Assembly: GCA_036873755.1 (NCBI GenBank)
Contig: JAVTVY010057091.1
Location: 62,001 to 126,000, forward strand
Origin: Hanleya hanleyi
Taxonomy: Eukaryota > Mollusca > Polyplacophora > Lepidopleurida > Hanleyidae
Length of the DNA: 64,000 nucleotides
Reading direction: 5' to 3'
The translations under genes were made by a program, and so were the position numbers. Position 1 is the stretch's first letter, and each line of letters starts with the position of its first letter. Shown piece by piece: positions 46,701 to 56,105 of this stretch. The notes beneath the pieces are model-generated. The model saw nothing but the letters and a program-made list of their open reading frames with translations. It was not told the DNA's origin and did no database searches.

Positions 46701-48100
46701 AACAGGCATCTTTGGAATATCCCATGATAGCCGATTTGGACAATGCATTATTCAATCCTAGAGACGATTCTTCACATTTAGATGTCCATTGGAGGGGTGT
46801 GTCTTTCTTCGACAACTCGGTTACTGGGTGTACCAACATGGAAAATTCTTTTACTCAGCGTCAGTAGTAGCTACATAATCCCGGGATACCTCTGACCTCT
46901 TGTATTACATTCCAGGCTACAATCTTTTTCACAATTTACTCATTTGGCAAGATTCCGTCACCAGAAATAACATGTTCAAGAGAATCAACTTCCTTCTTCA
47001 TCAAACGACATTTAGACGGCTTCAGATTTAGTTTTGTCAGAACTATTTTTTCGAGAACTTCCTGAAGTCTCTGCGTGTGTTGTTCAAACGTTTGGCCAGA
47101 AATCACCACGTCATCCAGGTACACGAGACACGAAACCCACTAGAGTCGAGATAAAGCTAGTTCGATACATCGCTGGAAGGCGGCTGGACTATTACAGAGG
47201 CGAAAGAGCATTTTGGGGTACTCACAAATGCAGTTTTGGGAATGTCTTCCTTCTTAACAGGAACTTGGTTGTAGGCTGAGGTAACATCTAGGGTAAAAAA
47301 CCTGTCGCACCTTCGATTGCATCAAGACAATCTTGATTGTGGGCAGTGGAAAGGCAACTACACGGGTAACCAGGTTAAGGTGGCGAAAATCAATACATGT
47401 GCTCACTGAATCAACATAATGGGCGAAATCCAGGGTGACGATGATGGTCGAATATATCCCTGTTTCTGTAGCTTCTATATTGCCTTCTAAGCTTCTCCAA
47501 CAAATGCTGTGGGCAGTCTTCTTATAGCTGCTTGGTAGGTTTTGCATTACCTGTATCTATGGCATTTTCTACAAAATTAGTACATCCCAGGTCAAATTCG
47601 TCTTTAAAAAAACACGTCTCCGTAGTCTCTCAGCGCATCAGCAACAACGTCATGTTTGGCTGATTCGAACCGTCTCAATGTACAAATCTCTAAGGTGTAT
47701 CATCCACTTTCTCCTTACTCTTAGTTCGGGGTACATCTTGGGATTATGTTAGGTATTTGGATTCTCCGAACGGCCTCAAAGTTATCTTTTTCTTTTTCCA
47801 TATTCAGGAGGACCTTGATATCAGAATCAACGATTCAGCATATTCGACACATGGATATTGGTATCATCTGTAGCCAGTACCCTCCTCAGTTTTCGAATTA
47901 AGATCTGTTTAAGAGGCATCATCTCATCATTTAGAATAATCTTTCCCTGGCTCAAGAGTATATCAGCTGACCCTCTGGTCTCTTTTGTAGAATGTCAATT
48001 CCCAATAATATCTCGTATCTTCTATATCTGCGATGACCAATTTCAGCATCAGCGGTCCTAAACTAATTTCAAAATTCCATTTTCTCGTGTATTCTAAGAT
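46701..48100 (-). pseudogene. Gypsy protease and reverse transcriptase (antisense, decayed)
   Basis: Reading the - strand from 48100 down: LKLVIADIED with nearby YY-WELTFYKRD (where retropepsin context would read LLGIDFL), KDEFDLGCTNFVENAIDTGN, TCIDFRHLNLVTRVVAFPLP, FFTLDVTSAYNQVPVKKEDI, LYLDDVVISGQTFEQHTQRL (the YLDD active site), then LEHVISGDGILPNE, IPGLCSYY and HPVTELSKKDTPLQWTSKCE. This is a textbook Ty3/Gypsy RT order. Several frameshifts and in-frame stops, so no function. Confidence 0.88.
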
Positions 48101-48171
48101 TCATCCAGCTGCACAGGATATGATGCCTTTCTTAAATTAGGGCGCTGGAACTCAGAAATTTGTAAAATTGG

Positions 48172-48958
48172 AGCGATATGCAAGAGGTGGGAAAAACTGA
48201 CGACGTCTGGCGACTAAGCAACCATATGACTCTACAGGAAATCTCACCCCGGCACCTCACATTCAGGCCCGAGATTACTGTTTATTCTCTGACGTAGCCT
48301 TAGTATCTCAGCCGCGCTTTTATTGCAGCTGTTCATGTGGAGACTATGAAGTATCCACACGGCCCCTAGAACCAGCTTAAGCAGAATTAGATACGCTAAC
48401 TCGGGAGCTGTGATGACATCAGCTCCAACAAATAACTCATCTGATGTTAATGGATGGGCATTGAGGATGTCTGATGGAATAACCCCCAACATTGGGTAAA
48501 CATGGTAAATGCAAGAATACCGAGAAAAACTAATCTACAATGCCCGACGTCGTACGGCTTAAATTTCCCACCAAAACAATAAACCTACATATATTTGTCG
48601 AATGACATGTACAGAGGGCGGACCTCGAGGACTAACAGACCACCAGCAGAATCCTACCATATACAGGTTATAAAATGGAGCGATATGCAAGAGGTGGGAA
48701 AAATTGACGACGTCTGAAGACTTAAGAAGCAACCATATGACTACAGGAAAGCTTCCCTCGGCACCTCACATTCAGACCCGAGAATACGGTGGATTCTCTG
48801 ACGTAGCCTTAGTATCTCAGCTGACGCTTTTATTGCAGCTGTTCATGTGGAGATTATGAAGTATCCACACAGTCCATAGCACGGGCTTAAGCGGAATTAG
48901 ATACGCTAGCTCGGAAGCTGTGATGATATCAGCTCAAACAAATAACATGCGTAAAAAT
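48172..48958. repeat. Pair of ~275-bp direct repeats
   Basis: 48172-48441 and 48677-48958 share GGAGCGATATGCAAGAGGTG, TTCTCTGACGTAGCCTTAGT, TATTGCAGCTGTTCATGTGG and ATACGCTA..CTCGG blocks at roughly 85-90 percent by eye, with a 235-bp unique segment between. They lie next to the start of the Gypsy remnant and could be a duplicated leader or LTR piece, but this is unproven. Confidence 0.7.
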
Positions 48959-49369
48959 AACAGCATGTGTAAAAACATGCTCTCCGAAACGATACTCCTT
49001 GTGGAATTTGTATCCACAGTGTAAGTAACCCCTACGACATTTGAGGTTCCTTGCTGTTGTTGTTTTTGTTGTTGTTTATCTGTAAATCCACTCTTAAGAC
49101 CGATGGGTATTTATCACTGGTGCTACAAGCAAAAATCACATGGTATTATATCCCCCAAATATTGTTTGGTCTCTTATGCTTAAGACACTAGGCGGCGGCG
49201 GACAGTGTTCGATCAGTCGATACGTACGTATTGTCTGACTCATTGATGCAGAGTAACGGCAAAGAAAAATATTTTCCCCAACTTTAGGAACAGAGTAAGG
49301 CAGAGAAAGACATATTTACAGTGGTAAGGTAAGTAGGAATAATATGTACATCATAAACAAGAGAAACAT
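48959..49369. other. Non-coding stretch, nothing recognised
   Basis: Only a short (GTTGTT)n run and AT-rich DNA are visible. Confidence 0.4.
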
Positions 49370-49870
49370 GGTATGTTATTTACAACCCTTCTGTAGGGGG
49401 CACGGCTGATGCAACTAATTTAATTGTTCTTGGGCAGGGTAGTTCTTACCCAGGTAGTCACAGAATGCTCCCATTATCTGAGAATTGTCCATTGAGAGGA
49501 CATCACTGTACCTTTCTCCCTGTTAGAAAGAGTCAGATTCACTTTGTCCATCAGAGAATTGCGTTCGTCCTCGAATCTCAAGCACTGGAAGACATAATGA
49601 TGACTGCCTCGAGCACATTTCAGACACTACAGTTTGCTGAAGTTATGTTGGTGTTTAGCTTCACCTGATGATGTTTCAGTTTGGTATGACCACTGAGAAT
49701 CTGGTTGAGGCAGATTTGTTCTCTATTTGCCCGAACAAAGTCAGATAAAGATCTGAGGGCATCACCTTTCTTCCTGAGTGGATGTGGTATGAATTTGATG
49801 ATGTGTTTCCATCATCAGTCAGCTTAGATTGCATCTCTGATAGACTGGGTGTATTACTCTGTGAAGCCGA
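49370..49870 (-). pseudogene. Decayed LINE C-terminal remnant (antisense)
   Basis: On the - strand, spread over frames, LNQILSGHTKLKHHQVKLNT is followed by a Cys-rich C..C / HHYVFQCLRFEDERN stretch, resembling the GHxxxxxxL...C..C...H...C end of LINE proteins. Heavily broken, and no catalytic domain adjoins it. Confidence 0.45.
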
Positions 49871-50340
49871 CAATAGCTCTTTCCCTTCAATGGTGCAAAT
49901 TATTTGCGGATTTGCCTTACATCGATTTTATATGTCTATGTAAAACGTCTAAATTCGCCGACAGGGTGTATTAGAACACACTGAACAAATATAATACTTT
50001 GTTATGTAGAAAAAGAAGAGCCTTCAGTAATCGCCGGCTGGTTGGATCTGGTGGGAAAAGATGCCGGAGTACTGTCAAAAGTCATACGATATTCTGATTG
50101 CATATTTAAAAACATCACAAGAACCAAAATACGATCCTTGTGGATTTGTATCTCAGCCACGCCTTTTCGCAGCTGTCCATGTGGACATCTTGAATGACAT
50201 GATTAGGCTGTCGATACTATCCGTCACATCGACAGGAATACCCCTCCCCAAGCAAACGAAACATTGAGAGACACCATGGTACTTGCAGACCTCATATAAT
50301 ATAGTATTTATATGTAAATATTACTCTTATCAGATGCTGG
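49871..50340. other. Non-coding or unrecognised stretch upstream of the Penelope fragment
   Basis: It may hold the N-terminal region of the Penelope-like gene, but I cannot align any motif. Confidence 0.35.
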
Positions 50341-50716
50341 TTGAGGAGTTGAAAAATTAAAAAAAAAGCTCTTATGGAAGAAATTGATGCCAAAGGACAC
50401 ATACCATGCAAACATGTATCTACTTGGGATTTCTCGACTCTCTATATTACTAATCTTCATCAGGCCATTATTGAACACCATAGTTCATTAATAATATTAG
50501 TGTTCAGTAAAATTGGTCACCAGTATGTTAATATCAGAAGCCATAAGTTTTCTTAAGTTCTACTGAACGTAAAGGATATCATTTTTGGCTGTTTCTTTTT
50601 TGTAGAAATGCTTGAATATCTCATTAGCAATATTTATGTGAAATTCAGTAGCACCATATACCAACAGCGTATAAATGTAGGTAACCTAATTGGTACAAAT
50701 TGTACATCACTTCACT

Positions 50717-50827
50717 GTTGGAATTTTTGGGTATAGACGTGACGTACCCAAAAGCACCCAAAATGTTTGGGTCAAAATGGAATTTGACCAAAACTCTTTG
50801 GGTCTGTCACGTCTATACCCAAAAATA
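50717..50827. repeat. 110-bp hairpin inserted in the Penelope fragment
   Basis: TTTTTGGGTATAGACGTGAC is mirrored by GTCACGTCTATACCCAAAAA, with further TTTGGGT / ACCCAAA pairs inside. A tiny foldback element. Confidence 0.8.
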
Positions 50828-51010
50828 CCTGGTCAATTTGATCCAGTCTTTTTGATAGTGTTTTGGACGACTTGTATCTCTTCTCGCATGAATAAGTCTA
50901 TATACAGAAATTGAAATTGTAAAAAGATAACCATTCAAATCCCGTTCCTTCTCATTCACCAAAAGCCAATGGACAATTTTCTAGCTCTGGATAATCCCTA
51001 TATTAGCGAG

Positions 51011-51093
51011 GATGTGAAGGATATATACCATCTTTTTGAAGGATATATACCATCTTTGTGAAGGATATATACCATCTTTGTGAAGGATATATA
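51011..51093. repeat. 22-bp tandem array, left part
   Basis: Three to four copies of GGATATATACCATCTTTGTG + AA. The unit corresponds to codons for K-D-I-Y-H-L in the Penelope frame (GTGAAGGATATATACCATCT), so the array arose by expansion of coding DNA. It continues at 59462-59567. Confidence 0.85.
51088..51093. repeat. 6-bp target duplication (left) of the palindromic element
   Basis: TATATA, repeated at 59462-59467. The undisturbed array unit has one TATATA between GGA and CCATC, so the duplication is exact. Confidence 0.8.
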
Positions 51094-51227
51094 AGTAGTA
51101 TAGTCCGGTGATTTAAAGTCAGGTTTTGCCGGGGGAGATAACTCTTGCATCCGCCAGGGGGCGCTGTTTCCATGTTATAGTATAGGAAGCGCCCATGCCC
51201 GCCTTTGACCTCTGTGGCGGCAGGTGG

Positions 51228-51264
51228 CAGTCACGTGGCGGTCACGTGGAGGTCACGTGGAGGT
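51228..51264. promoter_or_regulatory. CACGTG E-box cluster near the left terminus
   Basis: GTCACGTGG occurs three times in about 35 bp; the mirrored cluster is at 59293-59327 in the right arm. CACGTG is a canonical bHLH-type site; a role is inferred only. Confidence 0.5.
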
Positions 51265-51299
51265 AAAAAATAAATAAATAAAAAACGGAACACGGACTC

Positions 51300-51960
51300 G
51301 TACAATATACAATATACGGGGAAATGCCTGTATGGGTATAGGCTCATACTGGCTATATGGGGGGAGGGGTGGTCAAATTTTTTTTTGTGGGCTTTACTAT
51401 GGCTTGTGGGGTCTCGTTTTTCTCGTCTCGCCAAGAAAATGACAATGGGAAGGGTCCCGGAGCGAATCGGTGAAATTTTTGGGAAAGGTCACCGAGGTCT
51501 GTATATAGCCCCATGTAGTCCTATACTGGCTATATGGGGGTATAGGTTCAACCTGGGAAATTCACACACGTTCGTTGTGATATGGGTTGTTTGGATTTGT
51601 TTTTCTCGTCTCGTCATTTAGAACACGATGGGAAGGGTCTCGGAGCGAAACGGTCAAATTTTTGGAAAAGTACCGGGTAGGTCTGTATATAGGCTCATAT
51701 AGCTCCATACTATATATATGGGGGTATAGGTTCAACCTGGGAAATTCACACACGTTCATTGTGATATGGATTGTTTGGATTTGTTTTTCACGTTTCGTCA
51801 TTTAGAACACGATGGGAAGGGTTTCGAAGCGAAACGGTGAAATTTTTGGAAAAAGTTCACCGAGGCTTGGGTAGGTCCATATAGCTCCATACTGGCTATG
51901 GGGGTATATATCTATACTGGGTTGACGTTTTGGGGTCTAGGTGAGCCCCTAATGATCCTA
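51300..51960. repeat. ~175-bp TATA-rich tandem units, left arm (3 copies)
   Basis: Each unit has TATATAGGCTCATATAGCTC or variants, a GGGGGTATAGGTTCAACCTG block, TTTGTTTTTCTCGTCTCGTC and GGGAAGGGTCTCGGAGCGAA. The right arm carries about five inverted units (58310-59230), so the arrays changed length after the palindrome formed, or recombined unequally. Confidence 0.85.
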
Positions 51961-52029
51961 TGGTGTCGTATGAGGTCTTGTTTTGAAGCTCACGCGAGGA
52001 GCATTCGATTGGACTAAGGGTTCGTCCGT

Positions 52030-53095
52030 TTTCAGTATTTTGCGCATGCGCAGTCAGGCCGTAGTATAGAAAGCAGGCATTTTGGGGGGTACGTGGGGGT
52101 GTGTTTGGGGTAGAGATGGACCGCTATGGGTCTGAATGGGTCGTGGGAGGTATCAAAGTGAAGTTTGTGGGGGGTAGAGTCAGAATGGCGTGTTTTTTTA
52201 TTGCAAGTCGCGTCAATCTGCGCATGCGCAGTTGGTTGTAGTAAGTAAAGTGGCCATTTTGGGGCAGTGTAGGAAGGTATTTGGTGTCGAGATGAACCAT
52301 CCTTGGTCCGAATGCGTCCTGGAAGGTGTCATTTTGTAGCTCTCGGGGTGTACATCCCGATTTGAGGGATGTTCACGTCATCGGTGACGTCATCAGTAAG
52401 AGTTGTAGCCAAAGTGAACATTTTGGGGAAGTGAAGGAAGGTATTTGGGGTAGAGATGGGCCATCCTTGGTCCGAATGCGTCCTGGGAGGTGTCATTGTT
52501 TTAGCTCTCTGGGTGTACATCCCGATTTGAGGGAAGTTCACGTCATCTGTGACGTCATCGGTGACGTCATCAGTAGGAGTAGTAGCGAAAGTGGACATTT
52601 TGGGGCAAGTCGCGTCAATCTGCGCATGCGCAGTTGGTTGTAGTAAGTAAAGTGGCCATTTTGGGGCAGTGCAAGAAGGTATTTGGTGTCGAGATGGACC
52701 ATCCTTGGTCCGAATGCGTCCTGGGAGGTGTCATTTTGTAGCTCTCGGGGTGTACATCACGATTTGAGGGATGTTCACGTCATCTGTGACGGCATCGGTG
52801 ACGTCATCAGTAGGAGTAGTAGCGAAAGTGGACATTTTGGGGCGGTGAAGGAAGGTATTTAGGGTAGAGAGGGACCATCCTTGGTCCGAATGCCTCGTGG
52901 GAGGTGTCATTTTGTAGCTCTCGGGGTTTTGACAACGATTTGAGGGATGTCCGCAGCATCTGTGACGTCATTGGTGACGTCATCAGTACGAGTGGTAGCG
53001 AAAGCGGGTATTTTGGGGCAGTGAAGGAAGGTATTTGGTGTAGAGATGGACCATCCTTGGTCCGAATGCGTCGTGTGAGGTGTCATCTTGTATAG
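52030..53095. promoter_or_regulatory. CRE and NRF-1 site array, left arm
   Basis: Four full and one partial units of about 175-230 bp share CCATCCTTGGTCCGAATGCG and AGGAAGGTATTTGG. Six TGACGTCA palindromes (CRE/ATF type) occur, at about 52385, 52548, 52561, 52798, 52963 and 52976. Three GCGCATGCGC cores (NRF-1 type) lie at about 52043, 52219 and 52622. Such repeated perfect palindromes are unlikely by chance and resemble an enhancer or replication-control array. Confidence 0.7.
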
Positions 53096-53289
53096 CAACG
53101 CCCGCCAACACCAAGCTTAATGCTTCAACGCCCTGGTGAAATAGCTCAGAAGCTCTGATTTTCTAGATATTCCATGGAATTGTCACTAATTCTTCGAAAT
53201 GCAGTGACGTCCGTCGTTACGCCTTAACAGACCGGAGTACAACAACAACAACAAGGATGAGACATGAGAGAACAACAACAACAACAAGA

Positions 53290-53320
53290 AGTTTTTTTCA
53301 TATAGTTTATTCTCCCCAAT
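53290..53320 (-). terminator. Poly(A) signal of the left zinc-finger gene
   Basis: On the - strand GAGAATAAACTATATGAAAA is followed by a GT-rich CTTCTTGTTGTTG run, about 285 bp past the stop. It mirrors 57308-57345. Confidence 0.6.
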
Positions 53321-53594
53321 GTTACATCATACCCACGCTGGGGGAGCCGCGTTGGGTATATGTACAATTCAAGAAGTCTCTTGTCCAATCAGAGGCCACC
53401 ATTTGCATGTGTCATATTCGTTCCTATCCGTTAGATGTATTCTTGTCCAATCAGAAGTCGCCATTTCAGAAAGTTCCATCTTTGCTCGGTGTGACCTAAT
53501 CATCGTCAGACAGACCAGGATACCGTTAAGGCAACAGATCCTCAGATAGTTGTTTGCGCATTCTGAGTATCTATCAGTGCATGGCTGAATGCAT

Positions 53595-54537
53595 TCATCC
53601 GATGGGAAGATTCCGTAATTTGGTCACGAAAAACGTGACATTGGTGACCCTCTCCACTATCCACTTGGTGTTGGGGCGCTGATCATAGGCCCATCCCAAG
53701 ACATCCAATTGGTCCACTTGGTCCAGCACGGGCTGTAGCGACGCCCGGTTAATGATGGTAAACGGTTGGTCAAATACCCGGATGTTACTGCTCGGGTAAA
53801 AGTATCGGACTTGGTCTGTCTCCTTATGCTGCAGTACATAACCAAACGCCAGATTTAATTTGAAGGACGTAGCTTGGTCATTGAAGATGGCTTCCACGTA
53901 GCTGCGTAGGCGGGCGAGGCCAGTCAGTCGGAAATTGTAGATATCTTGAATAGGGCGATGATGGTGGAAACAGTGCCGTATCATGAGCCAATGGCGCCGA
54001 TAGATGTCACTCACTGGATGGGCGTCCTGTAAGAGATCGCTGGGAACATCCACTGCATCTTCCAGAAAATGTTCGTTGTTGTCAGGCGTATGCCTGGGAA
54101 CAGTAATGCTGGGGACCGGCTGGATATCTAGGCTCTTCTGAGCTGTGGGTATAGGCGGGCTCTCCGTGATCGCATCACCAGTGGCATTCGTCTCCCCGGG
54201 CTCATCTTCACTACGTCTGACCCTCATGGGTGCCTCTTTAGTGGAAAGTTGTCGCTCATACCGTGGTGATGGACCATGAATCAAATGTTGGTGCTGTCTT
54301 AACTGACTGGGTCGTTTGAAGAGTTGACCACATTCATTACAGTGTTCCGTCGCGCCCTCGTGGAGTGAGCGTTCGTGGCGCAGTAAAGCATCTTCCCGAT
54401 TAAATGACCGTGCGCAGGTTATACAAGTATATCGTGCACCGTTGTGGATGGAGGACTCGTGTCGTCGCAAATCTTCTGGGCGAGTAAATGGCTTCTGGCA
54501 AGTTGTGCAAGATACATGTCGGCTGTGGATCTGGAAA
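53595..54537 (-). CDS. C2H2 zinc-finger / Maverick-polymerase N-terminal-like protein, left copy
   Basis: About 310 codons. N-terminal fingers: CTTCQKPFTRPEDLRRHESS, CITCARSFNREDALLRHERS and CNECGQLFKRPSQLRQHQHL, all C2H2. A proline- and acid-rich linker follows, then FNDQATSFKLNLAFGYVLQH, DQPFTIINRASLQPVLDQVD and VTNVTFFVTKLRNLPIG with a stop at once. From memory, this finger-plus-KLxxxPIG layout precedes the polymerase B part of long Maverick-like proteins in cnidarians; here it is cut off before that. The ATG used by the other copies is out of frame here through a 1-base loss, so this copy may be dead; an in-frame upstream ATG (54578) overlaps the TATA box. Confidence 0.7.
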
Positions 54538-54561
54538 TGATGAATGCCGTAAAAATTCTGG

Positions 54562-54690
54562 CTCTTATAAGCCAACATAGAAGTACCCGGATGTATGCGC
54601 GGACGTCAGCGACAAGAACTCGGATTTACAAGAAACCGGATGTACCCGGATGTAAAAGTCCCTGGATGTAAAAGTGCCCGGATGTTCAAT
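54562..54690 (-). promoter_or_regulatory. Promoter of the left zinc-finger gene
   Basis: On the - strand GGCTTATAAGAGCC is a TATA box about 30 bp before GGCATTCATCATTTCC, a likely start region. Upstream lie four to five CCGGATGT / ACATCCGG sites (ETS-like), also found before the other two zinc-finger copies. Confidence 0.6.
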
Positions 54691-54760
54691 TCACTTCACC
54701 CACTGGAAAATCTCCTCTCTCCTCGTGCAAAATCACACCCGACCAAGGGAACACCTTCAA
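54691..54760 (-). pseudogene. 3' remnant of the small Cys-rich gene at the arm end
   Basis: On the - strand GAAGGTGTTCCCTTGGTCGG and TTTTCCAGTGGGTGAAGTGA match the last ~70 bp of the gene at 55645-55926. The palindrome identity ends inside this gene, near 54757 here and 55856 on the other side. Confidence 0.7.
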
Positions 54761-55100
54761 TTACAAGCGTCTAGTCCGTCATTCATAATTCAGCCGTCGT
54801 CCATTAGAGAATATCCGCGTCCATAATCCAAAGACCTTTTCCATTTGACCCCTCCATCTGAACTTTGACCCCTGCACAGGCCCTTGAAAAGGGACTTTGA
54901 AAGTTCTTGTGCGCAGGGGTCAAAGGTCAGTTCCGGTCACGTGACCGTAAGCCGAAGTGACCTCACAGAGGTCATATGCAAATTATTGAGGTCAACAGGT
55001 GTCCAAATGCTCTTGCAGAATACCGGATAATAATGGTGTTCTTGTACATCCGGGGATTGTGGAACATCCGGGGACTGTAGAACATCTGGGTACTCCTATG
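54761..55100. other. Unique centre: hairpin and promoter region
   Basis: Contains a hairpin CTTTGACCCCTGCACA / TGTGCGCAGGGGTCAAAG (about 54873-54928), a GTCACGTGAC palindrome near 54937, and then ACATCCGG sites at about 55047-55086 leading into the next promoter. Confidence 0.6.
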
Positions 55101-55158
55101 TTGGCCTATAAGAGCCGGAATTTTTACGGCATTCATCATTTCCCGATCCACAGCCGAT
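55047..55158 (+). promoter_or_regulatory. Promoter of the central zinc-finger gene
   Basis: Two ACATCCGGGG sites and one ACATCTGGG, then TATA box CCTATAAG at 55105-55112 and GGCATTCATCATTTCC about 30 bp later, closely matching the promoters in the two arms. Confidence 0.65.
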
Positions 55159-55452
55159 ATGTTCTCTTGCACAACTTGCTCGAAGCGCTTTCATCGCCTG
55201 GACAGTTTGCGTTGTCATACACGTACACGCCACGAAGTACCCATGCATACATGTGCGGATTGTGATAGAGTCTTTAAGCATCCCAGTCAATTGAGACGTC
55301 ACCGAAATGTCATACACGGATCACGCTCGCCACTCTCGAGACCGGATATTTCAGTTTCTATGGGAATGCATCTGAGAATAGAAGAACCCATGGAGGTCGA
55401 TTCGCCGCCGCGTATTGAAGAGCCGATGGAGATTGATCCCAGTGTTGAATGA
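55159..55452 (+). CDS. Small two-finger C2H2 protein (central copy)
   Basis: 97 residues from an ATG that follows CAGCCGAT, as in the right-arm copy. Two C2H2 fingers: CTTCSKRFHRLDSLRCHTRT and CADCDRVFKHPSQLRRHRNV. The tail repeats RIEEPMEV/I-D and is acidic. The promoter and first finger are homologous to the arm genes, but the second finger corresponds to finger 3 there and the long C-terminal domain is missing. Probably a DNA-binding paralogue made by an internal deletion. Compact, intronless and TATA-driven, as in DNA-virus-like elements. Confidence 0.65.
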   Translation: MFSCTTCSKRFHRLDSLRCHTRTRHEVPMHTCADCDRVFKHPSQLRRHRNVIHGSRSPLSRPDISVSMGMHLRIEEPMEVDSPPRIEEPMEIDPSVE

Positions 55453-55545
55453 GAGAAGTAAGAGCTTCGAGCTTCAGTATCATGGATTGCCCGAAGACGT
55501 TTAGGTTACACTGAAAGAAGATTGAACTTTCTGAAATGATGGTTG

Positions 55546-55644
55546 TTGATTGGTCGATAGGACGGTCACCTCTCCTCTAACTATAAATACGGAAACACGC
55601 ATGTTAGATGTACATTTCTCACAACCTGTACCAGACCCAATCAA
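55546..55644 (+). promoter_or_regulatory. CCAAT/TATA promoter of the small Cys-rich gene
   Basis: GATTGG (reverse CCAAT) at 55548 and CTATAAATAC at 55581-55590, about 55 bp before the ATG. An upstream block (GAACTTTCTGAAATG) recurs at 57149 with GATTGG boxes, outside the right zinc-finger gene, suggesting a second, orphan promoter copy. Confidence 0.65.
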
Positions 55645-55926
55645 ATGGGAAAGCCAGCCAATTCCAAGGCAGACGAGCAATCGTTGAAGATTGACGAAAA
55701 GGTACCGGTTCCCACTCGACTCCCCAAACGAGTTACCAAAAGATATCCGCCCATAACTATGGAAACGATAGATGATTTCTTCAGTGTGGGTTATAGCTCA
55801 ACCAGGGGACAGCCCGGAGATCTCCGCTACCATCGCCAGCGATGCCTGACCTGCCTTGAAGGTGTACCCTTGGCCGGGTGTGATCTTTGCACGAGGAGAG
55901 AGGAAATTTTCCAGTGGGCGAAGTGA
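55645..55926 (+). CDS. Small Cys-rich protein of the element centre
   Basis: 93 residues. It starts MGKPANSKADEQ, has a basic stretch (TRLPKRVTKRY), then ITMETIDDFFSVGYSS and a CLTCLEGVPLAGCDLC four-cysteine knuckle near the C-terminus (CxxC-x7-CxxC), ending REEIFQWAK. No family recognised. It has its own TATA promoter, and its last 70 bp lie in the palindromic arm, so a truncated mirror copy exists at 54691-54760. Confidence 0.6.
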   Translation: MGKPANSKADEQSLKIDEKVPVPTRLPKRVTKRYPPITMETIDDFFSVGYSSTRGQPGDLRYHRQRCLTCLEGVPLAGCDLCTRREEIFQWAK

Positions 55927-55933
55927 ATTGAAC

Positions 55934-56100
55934 ATCCGGGCACTTTTACATCCGGGGACTTTTACATCCGGGTTCTTGTACATCCGGGTTCTTGTACATC
56001 CGGGTTCTTGTCGCTGACGTCCTCGCCTACATCCGGGTACTTCTATGTTGGCCTATAAGGGCCAGAATTTTTACGGCATTCATCATTTCCAGATCCACAG
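55934..56100 (+). promoter_or_regulatory. Promoter of the right zinc-finger gene
   Basis: Six ACATCCGG sites at about 16-bp spacing (55934-56033), a TATA box CCTATAAG at 56052-56059 and GGCATTCATCATTTCC about 27 bp downstream. ACATCCGG is the reverse of CCGGATGT, an ETS-type site. Confidence 0.68.
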
Positions 56101-56105
56101 CCGAC

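Larger units (their letters stand above)
50341..51093 (+). pseudogene. Penelope-like reverse transcriptase, 5' half
   Basis: Motifs: VSTWDFSTLYIT (compare FDFSTLYTNIPH of Penelope-like RTs), then a GHQYVNIRSHKFS block, EMLEYLISNIYVKFSSTIYQ, and NLIGTNCTS where GIPMGxDxAP would stand. Further on comes FLALDNPYISEDVKDIYHL, matching the DDLLxLNNPxFxxxxxDIYPPEL region. Frames shift several times and the active-site region is degraded. A 110-bp hairpin (50717-50827) is inserted within it. The coding sequence runs directly into the 22-bp tandem array and, past the 8.4 kb palindromic element, resumes at 59568. Confidence 0.75.
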
